A DNA stretch of 64,000 nucleotides from Paenibacillus castaneae (GCF_002884445.1 NZ_KZ614144.1:5568712-5632711); one strand, 5' to 3'. Shown: positions 7,798 to 17,181, counted from the stretch's first letter. Numbers and translations: made by a program. The notes: generated by a model from the sequence alone, not told the origin.

Positions 7798-8631
7798 TTA
7801 TTTCAAAATAGGAGTAGCACAGTTGCACTCCGCTTCAATACCGTTCTTATGTTCAATAATCATATCGAGCAGCTCTTCTGATGCTAATGCCCCTTGAGCT
7901 GTCGTAAAGCGAATGTGCGGGTGCGTAGAGTAAAAGCTTCTCAGCTCTCCATGCGCAGGCGATACCGCAAAGTCGGCGGCGAGAAGCAAGCTCTCGTCGA
8001 GCAGGCTGTCTCCTGCCGCATACACAAAGGAAGAGCCTAGCTTCTCCTTCACATATTGAATGGCCGCGCCCTTGCTTACCTTCTCTGGCACCAAATATAT
8101 TTTTCTTCCTTGCAGCGAATAGCTCCAGCCTCTGGATGCAAGCTCCTGCTTTAAGTTCTCCAATTGCTCCAGCGGCAAGTTCTCACGCTCTATCGCAATA
8201 GAGTAGAATAAATCGTCGCAAAGCGTAGAAGATCTCACCCAATGGGAAGAGGCTATTTGGTCGAACAGGCTGGCGATTTCGGAGCTCTCGGCGCAGTGAA
8301 GCCTTACTGCTTCACGCACAACACCGTTCCACTCCTGATCCATTTCCCCATCCTTCAATATTTGTCCGCCATTGCTTACAATCGCATATTTTGATTTAAA
8401 CCTATCCTTGATGCCGAATAGTCGATTAAACTGAGCCGGAATGCGCGTCGTAACCGGAACGAAGGCCATTTGCTCTGAAAGCTGCTTCAGCTTATCTATT
8501 GCAGGCTCCGTCATAAATGAGATATGTCTTTCTTCGTACAGCTCGACGGGTACCATATCCTCCAGAGCCATATCTCCTTTGGAGTTCAGTGAATAGATTA
8601 AGGTTTGGTCTAAATCGCTAGCGAATATCAT
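7798..8631 (-). CDS. HAD-superfamily phosphatase of the ter module
   Basis: A 277-residue HAD hydrolase of the Cof/sucrose-phosphatase-like type. Motif I is SDLDQTLIYS with nucleophile Asp6 and Asp8. A lysine lies in VSKGAAI, and motif IV reads AAGDSLLDESLL near residue 208. The middle of the protein is the C2 cap. The start codon overlaps the stop codon of the preceding gene in an ATGA, so translation is coupled. In the predicted pathway it would dephosphorylate a sugar-phosphate intermediate made by the phosphoribosyltransferases. Cytoplasmic; the true substrate is unknown. Confidence 0.88.
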   Translation of the reverse strand: MIFASDLDQTLIYSLNSKGDMALEDMVPVELYEERHISFMTEPAIDKLKQLSEQMAFVPVTTRIPAQFNRLFGIKDRFKSKYAIVSNGGQILKDGEMDQEWNGVVREAVRLHCAESSEIASLFDQIASSHWVRSSTLCDDLFYSIAIERENLPLEQLENLKQELASRGWSYSLQGRKIYLVPEKVSKGAAIQYVKEKLGSSFVYAAGDSLLDESLLLAADFAVSPAHGELRSFYSTHPHIRFTTAQGALASEELLDMIIEHKNGIEAECNCATPILK

Positions 8632-9770
8632 TCACTCTCCCCCTTCATTGCCTTAATAATGCCGCAGCATGAATAAGACATATTCGGGTATTCCTCAACT
8701 GGAACGCCGCGATCCCGCGCCAGAAGAAGGACATGCTTCAGAAGCGGATTATCGAGCCGGTCAACGAGAATTTTCCATGGCACTCTGCGCAGCAGAACAC
8801 GGGTCGTTTCCCCTACTCCCGGTTTAATAAAGTTAACATCCGAAATAGAAAACTCCTCTTGAATTTGCTGGATGGCCTGCATGCCGCGCCACGTTACAAG
8901 ACTTGCATTCGGATCGCTGTTTAATTGCTCCGCTTCCGCTTCGGAAGATGACTGAACCCCATCATAATAAGAACAAATCGTATCGATGAACAGGTTCGAA
9001 AGATCAGCATCTGACCATTCACTATAAAACTTAGCCCCGTGGAAATCATCCGGACCGATCAGGTCACTGCGCAGAACGGTTCTGCTTATTAATCCGGAAA
9101 TGGTCGAATTGAGGCAGGCACTCGGTATGAGAAAGTCTTCTCTTGTGCCATACATGCTGGCGCAATAAGCAGGATCAGCCAATACAGCAAGCTCATCGTT
9201 AATATCGAGTCCATACTTTTGCTTCATATCCTCGCAAGCCTCTATGAGTACCTTTCGGATTGCCCCTTTTCCCGTCCAGCCGTCAACGAATTGAATCCGC
9301 TTGCCCTCGTGGTTCTGATTGATATAGAGCATCGCGTTCTCGTCGATTCCTTTGCCGCGAATAATCGAGATGCTGTAGTGAGGGAGATTCACCCCATAAG
9401 CATGCTTAATATAACGTTTGATTAGAATGCCAATCGGCGTCCCGGCTCTCGCCAGAGAAGCAAGCACAATATCAAACCCATGCTTTTTGACGATCCATTC
9501 CGATACAATTCCGACCGCCTCAGCTATTTTCAAAGCTGAATCCTGCATCGTATCATGAAATAATCGGATATACGCTTCAGTCGGCTGATATTCAATAGGC
9601 AGACTCTCAGAGTAATGACCTCCTGATTGAATAGAAGCTTCACGATCCTCGGTTTTCCCCTCCAATTGAACATGGCTCAAATCCTTAAGAAGAAATACAA
9701 CATCATCTTGCTTATAGCTGCCCATTGGTGCGGGTGCAGCGATGATTTTCTGTCCGGTGCTATTGCTCAT
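8628..9770 (-). CDS. PRTase_3/StiP-type protein with C-terminal PELOTA domain
   Basis: A 380-residue protein. The N-terminal two thirds carry a divergent phosphoribosyltransferase fold (the StiP or PRTase_3 family, sometimes annotated as a cysteine protease) with the PRPP-loop-like QFVDGWTGKGAI at residues 160-171 and an ASLARAGTP motif near residue 104. About residues 310-375 match a PELOTA/L7Ae-like RNA-binding-type module (RVLLRRVPWKILV, then ARDRGVPVEEYP). The gene overlaps the previous one by 11 bases and the next by 4. It is predicted to form a ribosyl bond or act on a base in the Ter metabolite pathway. Confidence 0.85.
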   Translation of the reverse strand: MSNSTGQKIIAAPAPMGSYKQDDVVFLLKDLSHVQLEGKTEDREASIQSGGHYSESLPIEYQPTEAYIRLFHDTMQDSALKIAEAVGIVSEWIVKKHGFDIVLASLARAGTPIGILIKRYIKHAYGVNLPHYSISIIRGKGIDENAMLYINQNHEGKRIQFVDGWTGKGAIRKVLIEACEDMKQKYGLDINDELAVLADPAYCASMYGTREDFLIPSACLNSTISGLISRTVLRSDLIGPDDFHGAKFYSEWSDADLSNLFIDTICSYYDGVQSSSEAEAEQLNSDPNASLVTWRGMQAIQQIQEEFSISDVNFIKPGVGETTRVLLRRVPWKILVDRLDNPLLKHVLLLARDRGVPVEEYPNMSYSCCGIIKAMKGESE

Positions 9771-11151
9771 TTGTTACACCCTCCTTCTGATTACTAAAAT
9801 AAACGATATGAATACGAGGTATTCCGAATGCGATAAGCGCTTGTCTCAGCTCAGTCAGTTGCTCAGCTGATACTTCACGCTCCATAAATAGAAACATTTC
9901 GTCGTAATGGCCTTGCGGGATATTATACATATAGTTAGTGACGCCCGCTTGCTCCGGCGAAGCAAATCGGTATGCGGAATGGACGGCGTAATGATCAGCG
10001 GAGAAAGGATGAATTGGGCTGCGCGTGCTGGACTGATACCAGGTATTTGGGCCAAGATGAGCTGCAATACGCATCGGTATGTACATGAACTCGCCTGTCC
10101 CCATACATAATACATTGCGGCCGCATTTATGCTTGCTCAAAGCAGCTGCTGCCATTGCGATTTCCTCGTCCAATGCCAAGCTGTCTTCGGATGTCATGCC
10201 AAATCGTCCCGTATGGGCTAGATAGGACACCTCGCTATTCAAAGCTGGCAGCTTCGTGAAGGAGCTGTTCAAATGAATATAATCGATAGAGAAATCCGTC
10301 GGTTGAAGCTGCTTCGCATGGACCAATTCGGTGCTTTCGATCGGCGTTCCGGTAACCGTAATCTCACCTGATACTAAGGATAAACAATCGATGCTGACAC
10401 CTAGCTGCTCTTCAATCCCACGAAAACGCTGGATATCCGCTTTTGATCGCCAATCAAGCAAACTAGCTACCACATAGCTTGTCTTGCCGTACTTGGCATG
10501 CAGGTCATGAATAATATTTAATGCGGTTTTTCCGGTTGTAATTTCATCATCTACCAGTATGATCGTATCCGCTTGCTGGAAAATAGACGGATCGCTTGCG
10601 TAACAACGATGAGCAGTAGCATGTGAATGCTCCTCCTCGAAATCGATGCAAGAGGCCATGTACTCTATACTCTCCCTAGTTGTATGGAGGAAAGAAGCTT
10701 CCCCTTCGAAAACATCAAACATGCTGTGACCCAGCGCTGTTGCTGTTTCCGCAAAGCCGATAAACAAGGTTTTCTCCTTCACAGCCAGCTTGTCCCGCTT
10801 CAAAGCGTCATAAATATTCATGGCCTCCTCAGGAGCTTCAAACGCATGCAGAAGCTGCTGCATTTGTAGAGGGAGGGCATTACCCTTGAATTTCTGGTAA
10901 CGCAGCCCGAGCGCGGCGCCGGATAGAAGAGATACATGCGGTTTAACCGGAATATGCTTGCCGAGCACCTTGCTAACGAAGAGAAAGCTGCGCTTCTTGT
11001 TAATTCTGGCTGCCATTTGAAATAGGTATTCCAGCGGTATGTGGAATGGATTACTCGTAACCTCAATCGTAATCTCTAAATCTCCTATGATGTTATACGT
11101 ATGCAGATTCTCGTTCTTCTGCGAGTAAGCATGTGAAGTTTTGGTTTTCAT
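9760..11151 (-). CDS. Phosphoribosyltransferase with TRSP domain (PRTase_2)
   Basis: A 463-residue cytoplasmic protein. The type I PRTase signature ILVDDEITTGKTA sits at residues 198-210, the site that grips PRPP. A C-terminal TRSP domain shows its naming motif STRSPIHP at 375-382. It is expected to transfer ribose-5-phosphate from PRPP to an unknown base or acceptor. The start overlaps the end of the upstream lyase gene by 59 bases. It is kept because GGGGTG lies four bases before the ATG and the next in-frame ATG (Met46) is far inside. This two-PRTase arrangement is characteristic of Ter biosynthetic operons. Confidence 0.87.
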   Translation of the reverse strand: MKTKTSHAYSQKNENLHTYNIIGDLEITIEVTSNPFHIPLEYLFQMAARINKKRSFLFVSKVLGKHIPVKPHVSLLSGAALGLRYQKFKGNALPLQMQQLLHAFEAPEEAMNIYDALKRDKLAVKEKTLFIGFAETATALGHSMFDVFEGEASFLHTTRESIEYMASCIDFEEEHSHATAHRCYASDPSIFQQADTIILVDDEITTGKTALNIIHDLHAKYGKTSYVVASLLDWRSKADIQRFRGIEEQLGVSIDCLSLVSGEITVTGTPIESTELVHAKQLQPTDFSIDYIHLNSSFTKLPALNSEVSYLAHTGRFGMTSEDSLALDEEIAMAAAALSKHKCGRNVLCMGTGEFMYIPMRIAAHLGPNTWYQSSTRSPIHPFSADHYAVHSAYRFASPEQAGVTNYMYNIPQGHYDEMFLFMEREVSAEQLTELRQALIAFGIPRIHIVYFSNQKEGVTNEQ

Positions 11152-12298
11152 TCAGCACCCCATAAATGTTAGATCGAATCATAATACGTCTTGCCCATGT
11201 CAAATGCGGCTTGAATTCATTCATTTTATTTGAATAATAGCTCTTCATGACACCAAGGTCGCCTTGGCTGTTCTCTATAATGTGAAGAGCATCCATATAT
11301 TCCTCATGCGTAACAACAAACATCGACTGTACAGGCTTAATATGAGTTGGATGAATAATAGTTTTGCCAATGATGCCATTTTCCTTATCCATCGCCACCT
11401 CGCGAATGAGGCCGTCTACGTATCGATTAATATAATCCATCCGCAAGCGCCTTCCATGCTTGCCCATGCTTTCTTCAAACGGGGTTTGCCTCAGCTGCGG
11501 CTTGAATACACGATCGCTTTTGAAATATTCCCATACTGGTCCTGAAATAACATAATGATTGTCCATCCGCCCAAAAACATTGACGATATCCGCAATACAA
11601 TCCCGAATGACTCCAATGTCATAAATCGTATTTTCCGGACTTCTTCGCAGCCCGAATAGACTAGAAAAATCGGTAGCTCCTATACGTACATTTAGAATAT
11701 AGGGCTTATATTGATGAAGGAGCTTCGAAATACTCAGAAGTGTTTCTGTCCTTTTCTCACGGTAAATAATATCCGAGGTTTCCAATATAGGCATACCGTA
11801 GAGGATGGGAGCATCTGAATCTTTGTTTTGATTATAATGATCCAGCTGCTTTAGGTATTCTTCCCCCGTCTCGACATTGAACTTAGGAAATACAAAGCCT
11901 GTAATATACTCCATTTCTTCACCGAAGCAGGAGAGTAGACGTCCGAACTGGTTAACAGAGCGTACACGAATGAATATAAGAGGAATATGATCAGGGCTTA
12001 GTAATCCAACTGAAATATAACGGCTGATTTTATTTAATGTTCCTTTAAGTGTTTCTTCTGCATATTCGAGTTGGTTATCGCCTACTGCATCTTCAAGGTC
12101 TATCACCATTGACACGAGACCCTCGTGTTTAGCGGCTACCAAATCGTCTGCTATATTATCCTTGGTTGCCGGCATATAGAGCGCAGCGCCAATCGCATGA
12201 GCAATCACTTCTTTATCCGCATAGTTATTGAACTGTTTCGGAAGGGAGTGGAAATAGGACTGCTCTTCTTCATTGGTAAGATAGTTAAAATACCTCAA
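11093..12298 (-). CDS. HpcH/HpaI aldolase / CitE-like lyase of the ter module
   Basis: A 401-residue TIM-barrel protein of the HpcH/citrate lyase beta-subunit superfamily. The metal-binding VIDLEDAVGDN motif is near residue 68 and further conserved acidic and arginine residues follow (IFIRVRS, FVFPKFN). Such enzymes cleave or form C-C bonds with oxaloacetate- or pyruvate-like substrates. It is the first gene of the biosynthetic operon. The start is a TTG at 12298 seven bases after GGAGGG; the frame to 12373 would run through the TerC terminator. In the Ter pathway it may supply or modify the acceptor. Substrate unknown. Confidence 0.86.
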   Translation of the reverse strand: MRYFNYLTNEEEQSYFHSLPKQFNNYADKEVIAHAIGAALYMPATKDNIADDLVAAKHEGLVSMVIDLEDAVGDNQLEYAEETLKGTLNKISRYISVGLLSPDHIPLIFIRVRSVNQFGRLLSCFGEEMEYITGFVFPKFNVETGEEYLKQLDHYNQNKDSDAPILYGMPILETSDIIYREKRTETLLSISKLLHQYKPYILNVRIGATDFSSLFGLRRSPENTIYDIGVIRDCIADIVNVFGRMDNHYVISGPVWEYFKSDRVFKPQLRQTPFEESMGKHGRRLRMDYINRYVDGLIREVAMDKENGIIGKTIIHPTHIKPVQSMFVVTHEEYMDALHIIENSQGDLGVMKSYYSNKMNEFKPHLTWARRIMIRSNIYGVLNENQNFTCLLAEERESAYV

Positions 12299-12354
12299 AG
12301 CTATCCCTCCTAACGTTTTTCTTACTAGTAGAAATGCTAAATCGAGGGCTAAAA

Positions 12355-12383
12355 AATATCCCTCACTTTCCATGAGGGATATT
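12355..12383 (-). terminator. Terminator after the second TerC gene
   Basis: AATATCCCTCA-loop-TGAGGGATATT with a T6 run on the minus strand. It closes the terD-terC unit 26 bases after the TerC stop. No clear promoter is visible before the lyase gene at 12298, so some read-through is likely. Confidence 0.85.
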
Positions 12384-12408
12384 CGAACTCCTAAAATATG
12401 AGTACAGC

Positions 12409-13212
12409 TTACGCTGCTTCCGATTCTCTTTTCTTACGGATCATACTGTAAATGAGCGTTCCTCCAAAAACAGCGATAAGCAAGCCGAAGAATACAGCAT
12501 GAGGTACTTCGAAGCCAAAGGCGCCGGCAATCATCTTCGCAGCAATAAGTATAATTAATATGAATGCTGCCTGCTCAAGCTCAGGAAACTTATCGATTAA
12601 TGCCAGGAATAGCTGGGCAACCCCACGCATCATCAGCACGCCGAGAATACCGCCCAAGAACAGTACCCATACTTCTTCACTTACGCCAAATGCCGCTAGA
12701 ACACTATCAATACTGAATGCGATGTCCATAATTTCCACGGCCAGCACGGTCCGCCAGAAGCCGAGGCCCTTATTCTGCACAGATCCATCATCTTCATCGG
12801 AAGATTTCTTTCCGATATATGGTATGATCGGCAGTCCGCCAACTCGAGCAAGCTTGAATTCAAGATGGAATAAATTACTAAGGGCAATCCATAGTAGATA
12901 TAAACCGCCGGCTACTTTGATCCACGTAATTTTTACAAGATATACACCAACTCCGATTGCGATAAACCGGAAGACATATGCCCCGATAATTCCGTAAAAC
13001 AAAGCTCTCTTCTGCTGCTTCTTCGGCAAATGCTTAACCATTACAGCTAGAACTAACGCATTATCGGCCGACAGCAAGCCCTCCAAGATTACTAATGTTA
13101 ATACAATTCCCCAGTTAGTGGGGCTCGTTACAACCTGAGATAAATTTTCCCAGTTGAAAAAGTCGCCGAAATTAGCGATTACGTTTTGAAAAAAGTCAAC
13201 CATCTTGGACAC
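12409..13212 (-). CDS. terC: TerC family membrane protein (YceF/MeeF-like)
   Basis: A 267-residue polytopic membrane protein. Motifs are GLLSADNALVLAVMVKHLP and EIMDIAFSIDSVLAAFGV, nearly the same as in the TerC at 2854-3651. A charged cytoplasmic loop (GKKSSDEDDGSVQ) lies between the two halves. It ends the vWA-terD operon, as yceF does among the yceC-yceH genes of B. subtilis. It probably acts in metal (manganese) handling at the membrane together with TerD proteins. Unlike the other TerC gene it has no riboswitch and depends on the operon promoter. Confidence 0.92.
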   Translation of the reverse strand: MSKMVDFFQNVIANFGDFFNWENLSQVVTSPTNWGIVLTLVILEGLLSADNALVLAVMVKHLPKKQQKRALFYGIIGAYVFRFIAIGVGVYLVKITWIKVAGGLYLLWIALSNLFHLEFKLARVGGLPIIPYIGKKSSDEDDGSVQNKGLGFWRTVLAVEIMDIAFSIDSVLAAFGVSEEVWVLFLGGILGVLMMRGVAQLFLALIDKFPELEQAAFILIILIAAKMIAGAFGFEVPHAVFFGLLIAVFGGTLIYSMIRKKRESEAA

Positions 13213-13228
13213 CCTCCGAGTATTTCAA

Positions 13229-14515
13229 TTATTTGCTTCCTTGCACCCATCTAAGACCCCATCGATATGCCTCATCGAGTTCTTTGTGGCCCGAGAAATA
13301 CTGGACAAGCCGCTTGATGCTGAATGTCTGATCGCCCACGTTGTCAATCATGGCAATAGCACACATTCCCATACGATTATTATGCTCATCCATCCTTACT
13401 TCAATCTCTGGTCCGCCGGATTGCTTAATCGTTACGACGCCGTCCGCTTCAGCCCAGTTTGTAGCTCCAGAATAAATATAAGCATAAACAACGATTCTCT
13501 GAATCTCGGAAACCTTACTTCCGTTAATTCTAAGGTTTTCGCCTGTAGTAATGGAGCCTGTCCGATCGTCTCCGTCCAACGAGATGTAAGGCGCTCTAGA
13601 GAAATCTCCAAAGCTATTGCCTAATGCTTGAACAGAACCTTTCATTCCATTTTTCAGTTCAAACAAACAGCCGAGATCTAAATCCACACTACTGCTTGAG
13701 CGTCCAAAAAATCCTTTGGCTGCTTTCTTTTGATTCCAGTTCAAATTAATGACGATTTCGCCTAAGGAACCAGCACCCTTCTGCAAATTAATAACATCTC
13801 CACGTTTTGTGAGCGAAATTTTGCTAAGGTTGATTGGAGCCTGTTTCGGTTCTGGCGGCGGTGCAATCGGCTGGGTAGGTACAGCAGCTGGAGCCGGCGT
13901 TGGCGCTGGGGATGGAGAAGGCGTTGGAGCCTGGGGCGGTGCATCCGCCTTCACTTCAATTCCGAAACTATTGCATAGCGCTGCGAGGCCGCCAGAATAG
14001 CCTGATCCAATGGCGTTGAATTTCCATTCGCCATTATATCTATATAAATCTCCTACGACGATAGCAGTCTCTATAGAGAAGTTTTTTCCAAGGTCATAAC
14101 GCAATATTTCGCGTCCTGTTCCTTCATCAATAATACGAATATAAGTATCATTCACGCTTGAGAAATTTTGTCTTCTCGCTTCTCCTTCATAAATAGTTAA
14201 AGTAAAGGAAATGCGTTCTATATCGTTCGGAACGTCATGTATACGTATCATTACTTGTTCCTGATCTGTTTTCCCTGCGAAGCTTCTTTTATTCGCACCA
14301 GCTATTTCGATAGCTCCGCTGGCATCCTTCGGATTGCCATAAAAAATTAAGTCTTGGTCCCCAGCTGCTTTTCCGTTTGAGCGTAATAGAAAGGCCGAGA
14401 AGTCGACATCAATGCCGCTCCCGCTTTGCCAACCCATACCTACAAGAAGGTTTTTAAAAGAGGGATTGTTTTTTGTAATATCGGCTTTTTGACCTTTCAT
14501 TAATGCTAGCTCCAT
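13229..14515 (-). CDS. Double-TerD fusion protein with proline-rich linker
   Basis: A 428-residue protein with two TerD domains (about residues 1-185 and 225-425) joined by a Pro/Ala/Thr-rich linker (about 188-222). The first domain has lost the calcium motif seen in its neighbours: [13 protein letters not shown] is replaced by GANKRSFAGKTDQE. The second domain keeps only a short GDDRTGS and has the GFFG loop before VDLDLGC, as in TerA-type proteins. Domains of this family bind Ca2+ and are thought to assemble at the membrane with TerC. The start is the ATG that aligns with the other TerD N-termini. It lies 16 bases before terC, so translation is probably coupled. Confidence 0.88.
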   Translation of the reverse strand: MELALMKGQKADITKNNPSFKNLLVGMGWQSGSGIDVDFSAFLLRSNGKAAGDQDLIFYGNPKDASGAIEIAGANKRSFAGKTDQEQVMIRIHDVPNDIERISFTLTIYEGEARRQNFSSVNDTYIRIIDEGTGREILRYDLGKNFSIETAIVVGDLYRYNGEWKFNAIGSGYSGGLAALCNSFGIEVKADAPPQAPTPSPSPAPTPAPAAVPTQPIAPPPEPKQAPINLSKISLTKRGDVINLQKGAGSLGEIVINLNWNQKKAAKGFFGRSSSSVDLDLGCLFELKNGMKGSVQALGNSFGDFSRAPYISLDGDDRTGSITTGENLRINGSKVSEIQRIVVYAYIYSGATNWAEADGVVTIKQSGGPEIEVRMDEHNNRMGMCAIAMIDNVGDQTFSIKRLVQYFSGHKELDEAYRWGLRWVQGSK

Positions 14516-14547
14516 GCAATAAACCGCCCTTCGTCAGTAATAGGAGA

Positions 14548-14584
14548 GGGTGGCCAGCCTGCTCCCGCGCTCAAGAAGCCACCC
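14548..14584 (-). other. Intercistronic hairpin in the terD operon
   Basis: GGGTGGC (14548-14554) pairs with GCCACCC (14578-14584) across a 23-base loop between two terD genes. No T-run follows on the minus strand. It may be an RNA processing or stability element rather than a terminator. Confidence 0.4.
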
Positions 14585-14594
14585 CCGAATCATG

Positions 14595-15173
14595 TTAAAC
14601 TGAAAGCCCGTAGTTGCGGCAAAGCGCTGCTAAGCCGCCGGAGAAACCCGATCCAATCGCTTGAAACTTCCATTCCGTGCCTTGTCGATACAACTCACAG
14701 AATACGATAGCCGTCTCAACAGAAAATTCTTCGCCAAGATCATAACGCAGCACTTCTCTGCCTGTTGTATCGTCTACTAAACGAACAAAGGCATTTGATA
14801 CTTGTCCGAAGTTTTGCTGTCTTGCTTCTGCATCATGAATCGTAACGGTAATTCCAATGCGCTGGATGTGATCAGGTATTTTCTGAAAATCGATTTTGAT
14901 CTGCTCATCATCGCCTTCGCCTTCACCCGTGCGGTTATCGCCTGTATGTTCAACCGCGCCGTTATAAGCGATAAGGGCGTTATAGAAAACAAAATCCTTC
15001 TCGTCCTTCGCCTTGCCATCCTGATGCAATAGGAATGCGCTCGCATCAAGATCAATTTCTCCCCCGCCAGTATACTTGTTCGTATCCCAGCCGAGACCGA
15101 GAATGACTTTTGTAAGTCCTGGATTTGTTTTCGTAAGATCGATACGTTGTCCTTTGGATAGATTGATGGACAT
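14595..15173 (-). CDS. terD: TerD family calcium-binding stress protein
   Basis: A 192-residue single TerD domain. Ligands for Ca2+ are visible in [11 protein letters not shown] (near residue 40) and [15 protein letters not shown] (near residue 79). TerD proteins are cytoplasmic, bind calcium through these loops, and confer tolerance to tellurite and other stresses by an unknown mechanism. It is one of four single-domain paralogues in tandem; the N-terminus [13 protein letters not shown] is shared by all of them. The spacing of 30 bases to the upstream terD suggests cotranscription. Confidence 0.93.
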   Translation of the reverse strand: MSINLSKGQRIDLTKTNPGLTKVILGLGWDTNKYTGGGEIDLDASAFLLHQDGKAKDEKDFVFYNALIAYNGAVEHTGDNRTGEGEGDDEQIKIDFQKIPDHIQRIGITVTIHDAEARQQNFGQVSNAFVRLVDDTTGREVLRYDLGEEFSVETAIVFCELYRQGTEWKFQAIGSGFSGGLAALCRNYGLSV

Positions 15174-15203
15174 GCTAGTATTCCTCCTTTGAAATAATGT
15201 TAA

Positions 15204-15782
15204 TTAGGTTTGAACACCAAAGTCATTACACAATCCCGCTAATCCATTCTGATAGCCGCTGCCTACCGCACTAAATTTCCATTCCGTTTGGTGACGATAA
15301 AGCTCGCCCACAACAACCGCTGTTTCCACTGAGAAATCCTCGCCCAAATCATAACGAATCAATTCCGCTCCCGACTCCTCGTTTACTACTCGCACATAAG
15401 CGTTAGCCACTTGACCGAAGTTTTGGTTTCTTTGGATAGCATCATGAATCGTAATGCAAAAGGCTACCTTCTGAATATCAGCAGGAACTGCTGTCAGATT
15501 GATTCGGATGCTTTCGTCATCACCCGCACCCTCACCGCTTCGATTGTCTCCGGAAGAAACAATCGAGCCATTGGAGTTTGACTTGTTATTGTAAAAAATA
15601 AATTCTTTCTCGCTGTTCACTTTGCCGGATGCGTTCAAACAAAATGCTGTTGCATCCAGATCGAATTCATTTCCGCCATCATACTTATTAACATCCCATC
15701 CAAGTCCGATTGTTATTTTGGATAAGCCCGGATTAGATTTGGTTAGATCGACCTTCTGTCCCTTGGATAAATTAACTGCCAT
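15204..15782 (-). CDS. terD: TerD family calcium-binding stress protein
   Basis: A 192-residue TerD domain with both calcium loops intact ([11 protein letters not shown] near residue 40 and [15 protein letters not shown] near residue 79) and the C-terminal [15 protein letters not shown]. It differs from its neighbours by the Ala in GEGAGDD and by two Cys in the second half. It lies downstream of the partial terminator at 15819-15841, so it may be transcribed less than the genes before it. Confidence 0.93.
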   Translation of the reverse strand: MAVNLSKGQKVDLTKSNPGLSKITIGLGWDVNKYDGGNEFDLDATAFCLNASGKVNSEKEFIFYNNKSNSNGSIVSSGDNRSGEGAGDDESIRINLTAVPADIQKVAFCITIHDAIQRNQNFGQVANAYVRVVNEESGAELIRYDLGEDFSVETAVVVGELYRHQTEWKFSAVGSGYQNGLAGLCNDFGVQT

Positions 15783-15818
15783 CAGAGTGCCTCCTCAGCC
15801 TTAAAGGCTATTCAACAA

Positions 15819-15841
15819 AAGGGCCGCCTCAGGCGACCCTT
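15819..15841 (-). terminator. Partial terminator between terD genes
   Basis: AAGGG-C-CGCC-TCA-GGCG-A-CCCTT forms a hairpin followed on the minus strand by only TTTTG. It sits between two terD genes of one operon and probably gives leaky termination that grades expression. Confidence 0.55.
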
Positions 15842-15860
15842 CGCTGTCCCAAATTAACGA

Positions 15861-16442
15861 CTAAGACGTTGCTAGGCCGTAATCACGAGCCAGGCCAGCT
15901 AAGCCGTCCTGGAAGCCGCTTCCGATTGCACTGAATTTCCATTCGCCGGAATGGCGGTAAAGCTCACCTACAACTACTGCTGTCTCAATGGAGAAGTCTT
16001 CTCCAAGATCGTAGCGGATTAATTCCGCGCCGTTTGTCTCATCCACGATGCGAACAAAAGCATTGGATACTTGTCCAAAGTTTTGGCTGCGTGCTGCTGC
16101 ATCATGAATCGTAATGCAGAAGGCGATTTTTTCTGTTTCTGCAGGAATCGCAGAAAGATCAACCTTTACTTGCTCGTCATCGCCTTCACCCTCGCCTGTA
16201 CGGTTATCCCCAGTATGTAGAATGGAGCCGTTAGCGTTTTTAGTATTGTTATAGAAAATGAAATCCGCTTCGGAATTAGCTTTGCCTTGTGCATTCAAGC
16301 AAAATACCGATGCATCCAGGTCAAAGTCCTTGCCTCCGTCATATTTATTCGTATCCCAACCAAGACCAACTGTAATTTTAGAAAGACCTGGATTTGTTTT
16401 TGTAAGATCGATTTTTTGACCTTTGGATAAGCTGATAGCCAT
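15861..16442 (-). CDS. terD: TerD family calcium-binding stress protein
   Basis: A 193-residue TerD domain, the closest to the textbook form in this cluster: [17 protein letters not shown] near residue 40, then [15 protein letters not shown] near residue 79, and [19 protein letters not shown] near the end. Calcium binding is inferred from these conserved loops. The start ATG is preceded by an AAAGAGGG site. The gene sits between the cysteine-rich TerD gene (27 bases upstream) and the partial terminator. Confidence 0.94.
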   Translation of the reverse strand: MAISLSKGQKIDLTKTNPGLSKITVGLGWDTNKYDGGKDFDLDASVFCLNAQGKANSEADFIFYNNTKNANGSILHTGDNRTGEGEGDDEQVKVDLSAIPAETEKIAFCITIHDAAARSQNFGQVSNAFVRIVDETNGAELIRYDLGEDFSIETAVVVGELYRHSGEWKFSAIGSGFQDGLAGLARDYGLATS

Positions 16443-16469
16443 GGGAATATACCCTCTTTCTTATTTAAA

Positions 16470-17063
16470 TTATTTGTATTGACGAGCAAGTAGATCGACA
16501 TGGGCAGCATGAGTGCCTTCACCAATCGCATTGAATTTCCATTCGCCGTTATGACGATAAAGTTCTCCAACAATTAGTGCTGTTTTGCCTGCGAAATTAT
16601 CCGTCAAGTTAAAACGAACCAGTTCATCATTATTAACCGGATTCACGATACGGATGTATGCAGATTTAATCATACCGAAATCTTGGCGTCTTGATTCACA
16701 TTCGTAAATGTTCACGACACAAAGAATTTTGTGAATATCGGCTGGAACACGATCAAGCTGTACAATGATTTGCTCATCATCGCCTTCGCCCTCACCCGTT
16801 ATATTATCGCCAGTATGAACGACTGAATTACAACCGCTTTGCTTATTATAGAAGCAAACCAAGTTTTTCTCGCCGCTTAGCTTCCCGTTAGCATCCAACA
16901 ACAAAGCTGATGCATCACAATCCACGTTGGCTGCCTTCTTGAGGCCGAAGAAACCGCCTTTTGCTTCTAAAGGATCCCAGCCTAAACCGACAATAACTTT
17001 ACTGAGGCCTGCGTTTCCTTTAGTTAAATCAATCTTCTGGCCTTTCACAAGAGAAATCGCCAT
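16470..17063 (-). CDS. TerD family protein with GFFG insertion, cysteine-rich
   Basis: A 197-residue TerD-family protein. It keeps [15 protein letters not shown] (near residue 84), but carries an insertion GGFFGLKKAANVDCDAS (about 36-52) before the first calcium loop. It has six Cys, several of them in the core strands (VDCDAS, LVCFYN, GCNS, ILCVVN, YECES), whereas its neighbours have none to two. The insertion resembles TerA/TerX-type paralogues and a loop in the vWA protein encoded just upstream. It is the first TerD of the operon, 118 bases after the vWA gene. Confidence 0.9.
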   Translation of the reverse strand: MAISLVKGQKIDLTKGNAGLSKVIVGLGWDPLEAKGGFFGLKKAANVDCDASALLLDANGKLSGEKNLVCFYNKQSGCNSVVHTGDNITGEGEGDDEQIIVQLDRVPADIHKILCVVNIYECESRRQDFGMIKSAYIRIVNPVNNDELVRFNLTDNFAGKTALIVGELYRHNGEWKFNAIGEGTHAAHVDLLARQYK

Positions 17064-17181
17064 CGTATTCGCACCCCCTTCCCATGAGATTCAATGCTAA
17101 AAAAATAACCTCATGTATGATTTCATACAATCTACCCATCAATACGCCTAATTGACGGCCAAGTTCCAAAAAAATTTTGTA

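Noticed and set aside
12560-12997. 145-aa ORF opposite terC
   Set aside because: Shadow of the conserved TerC gene on the other strand.
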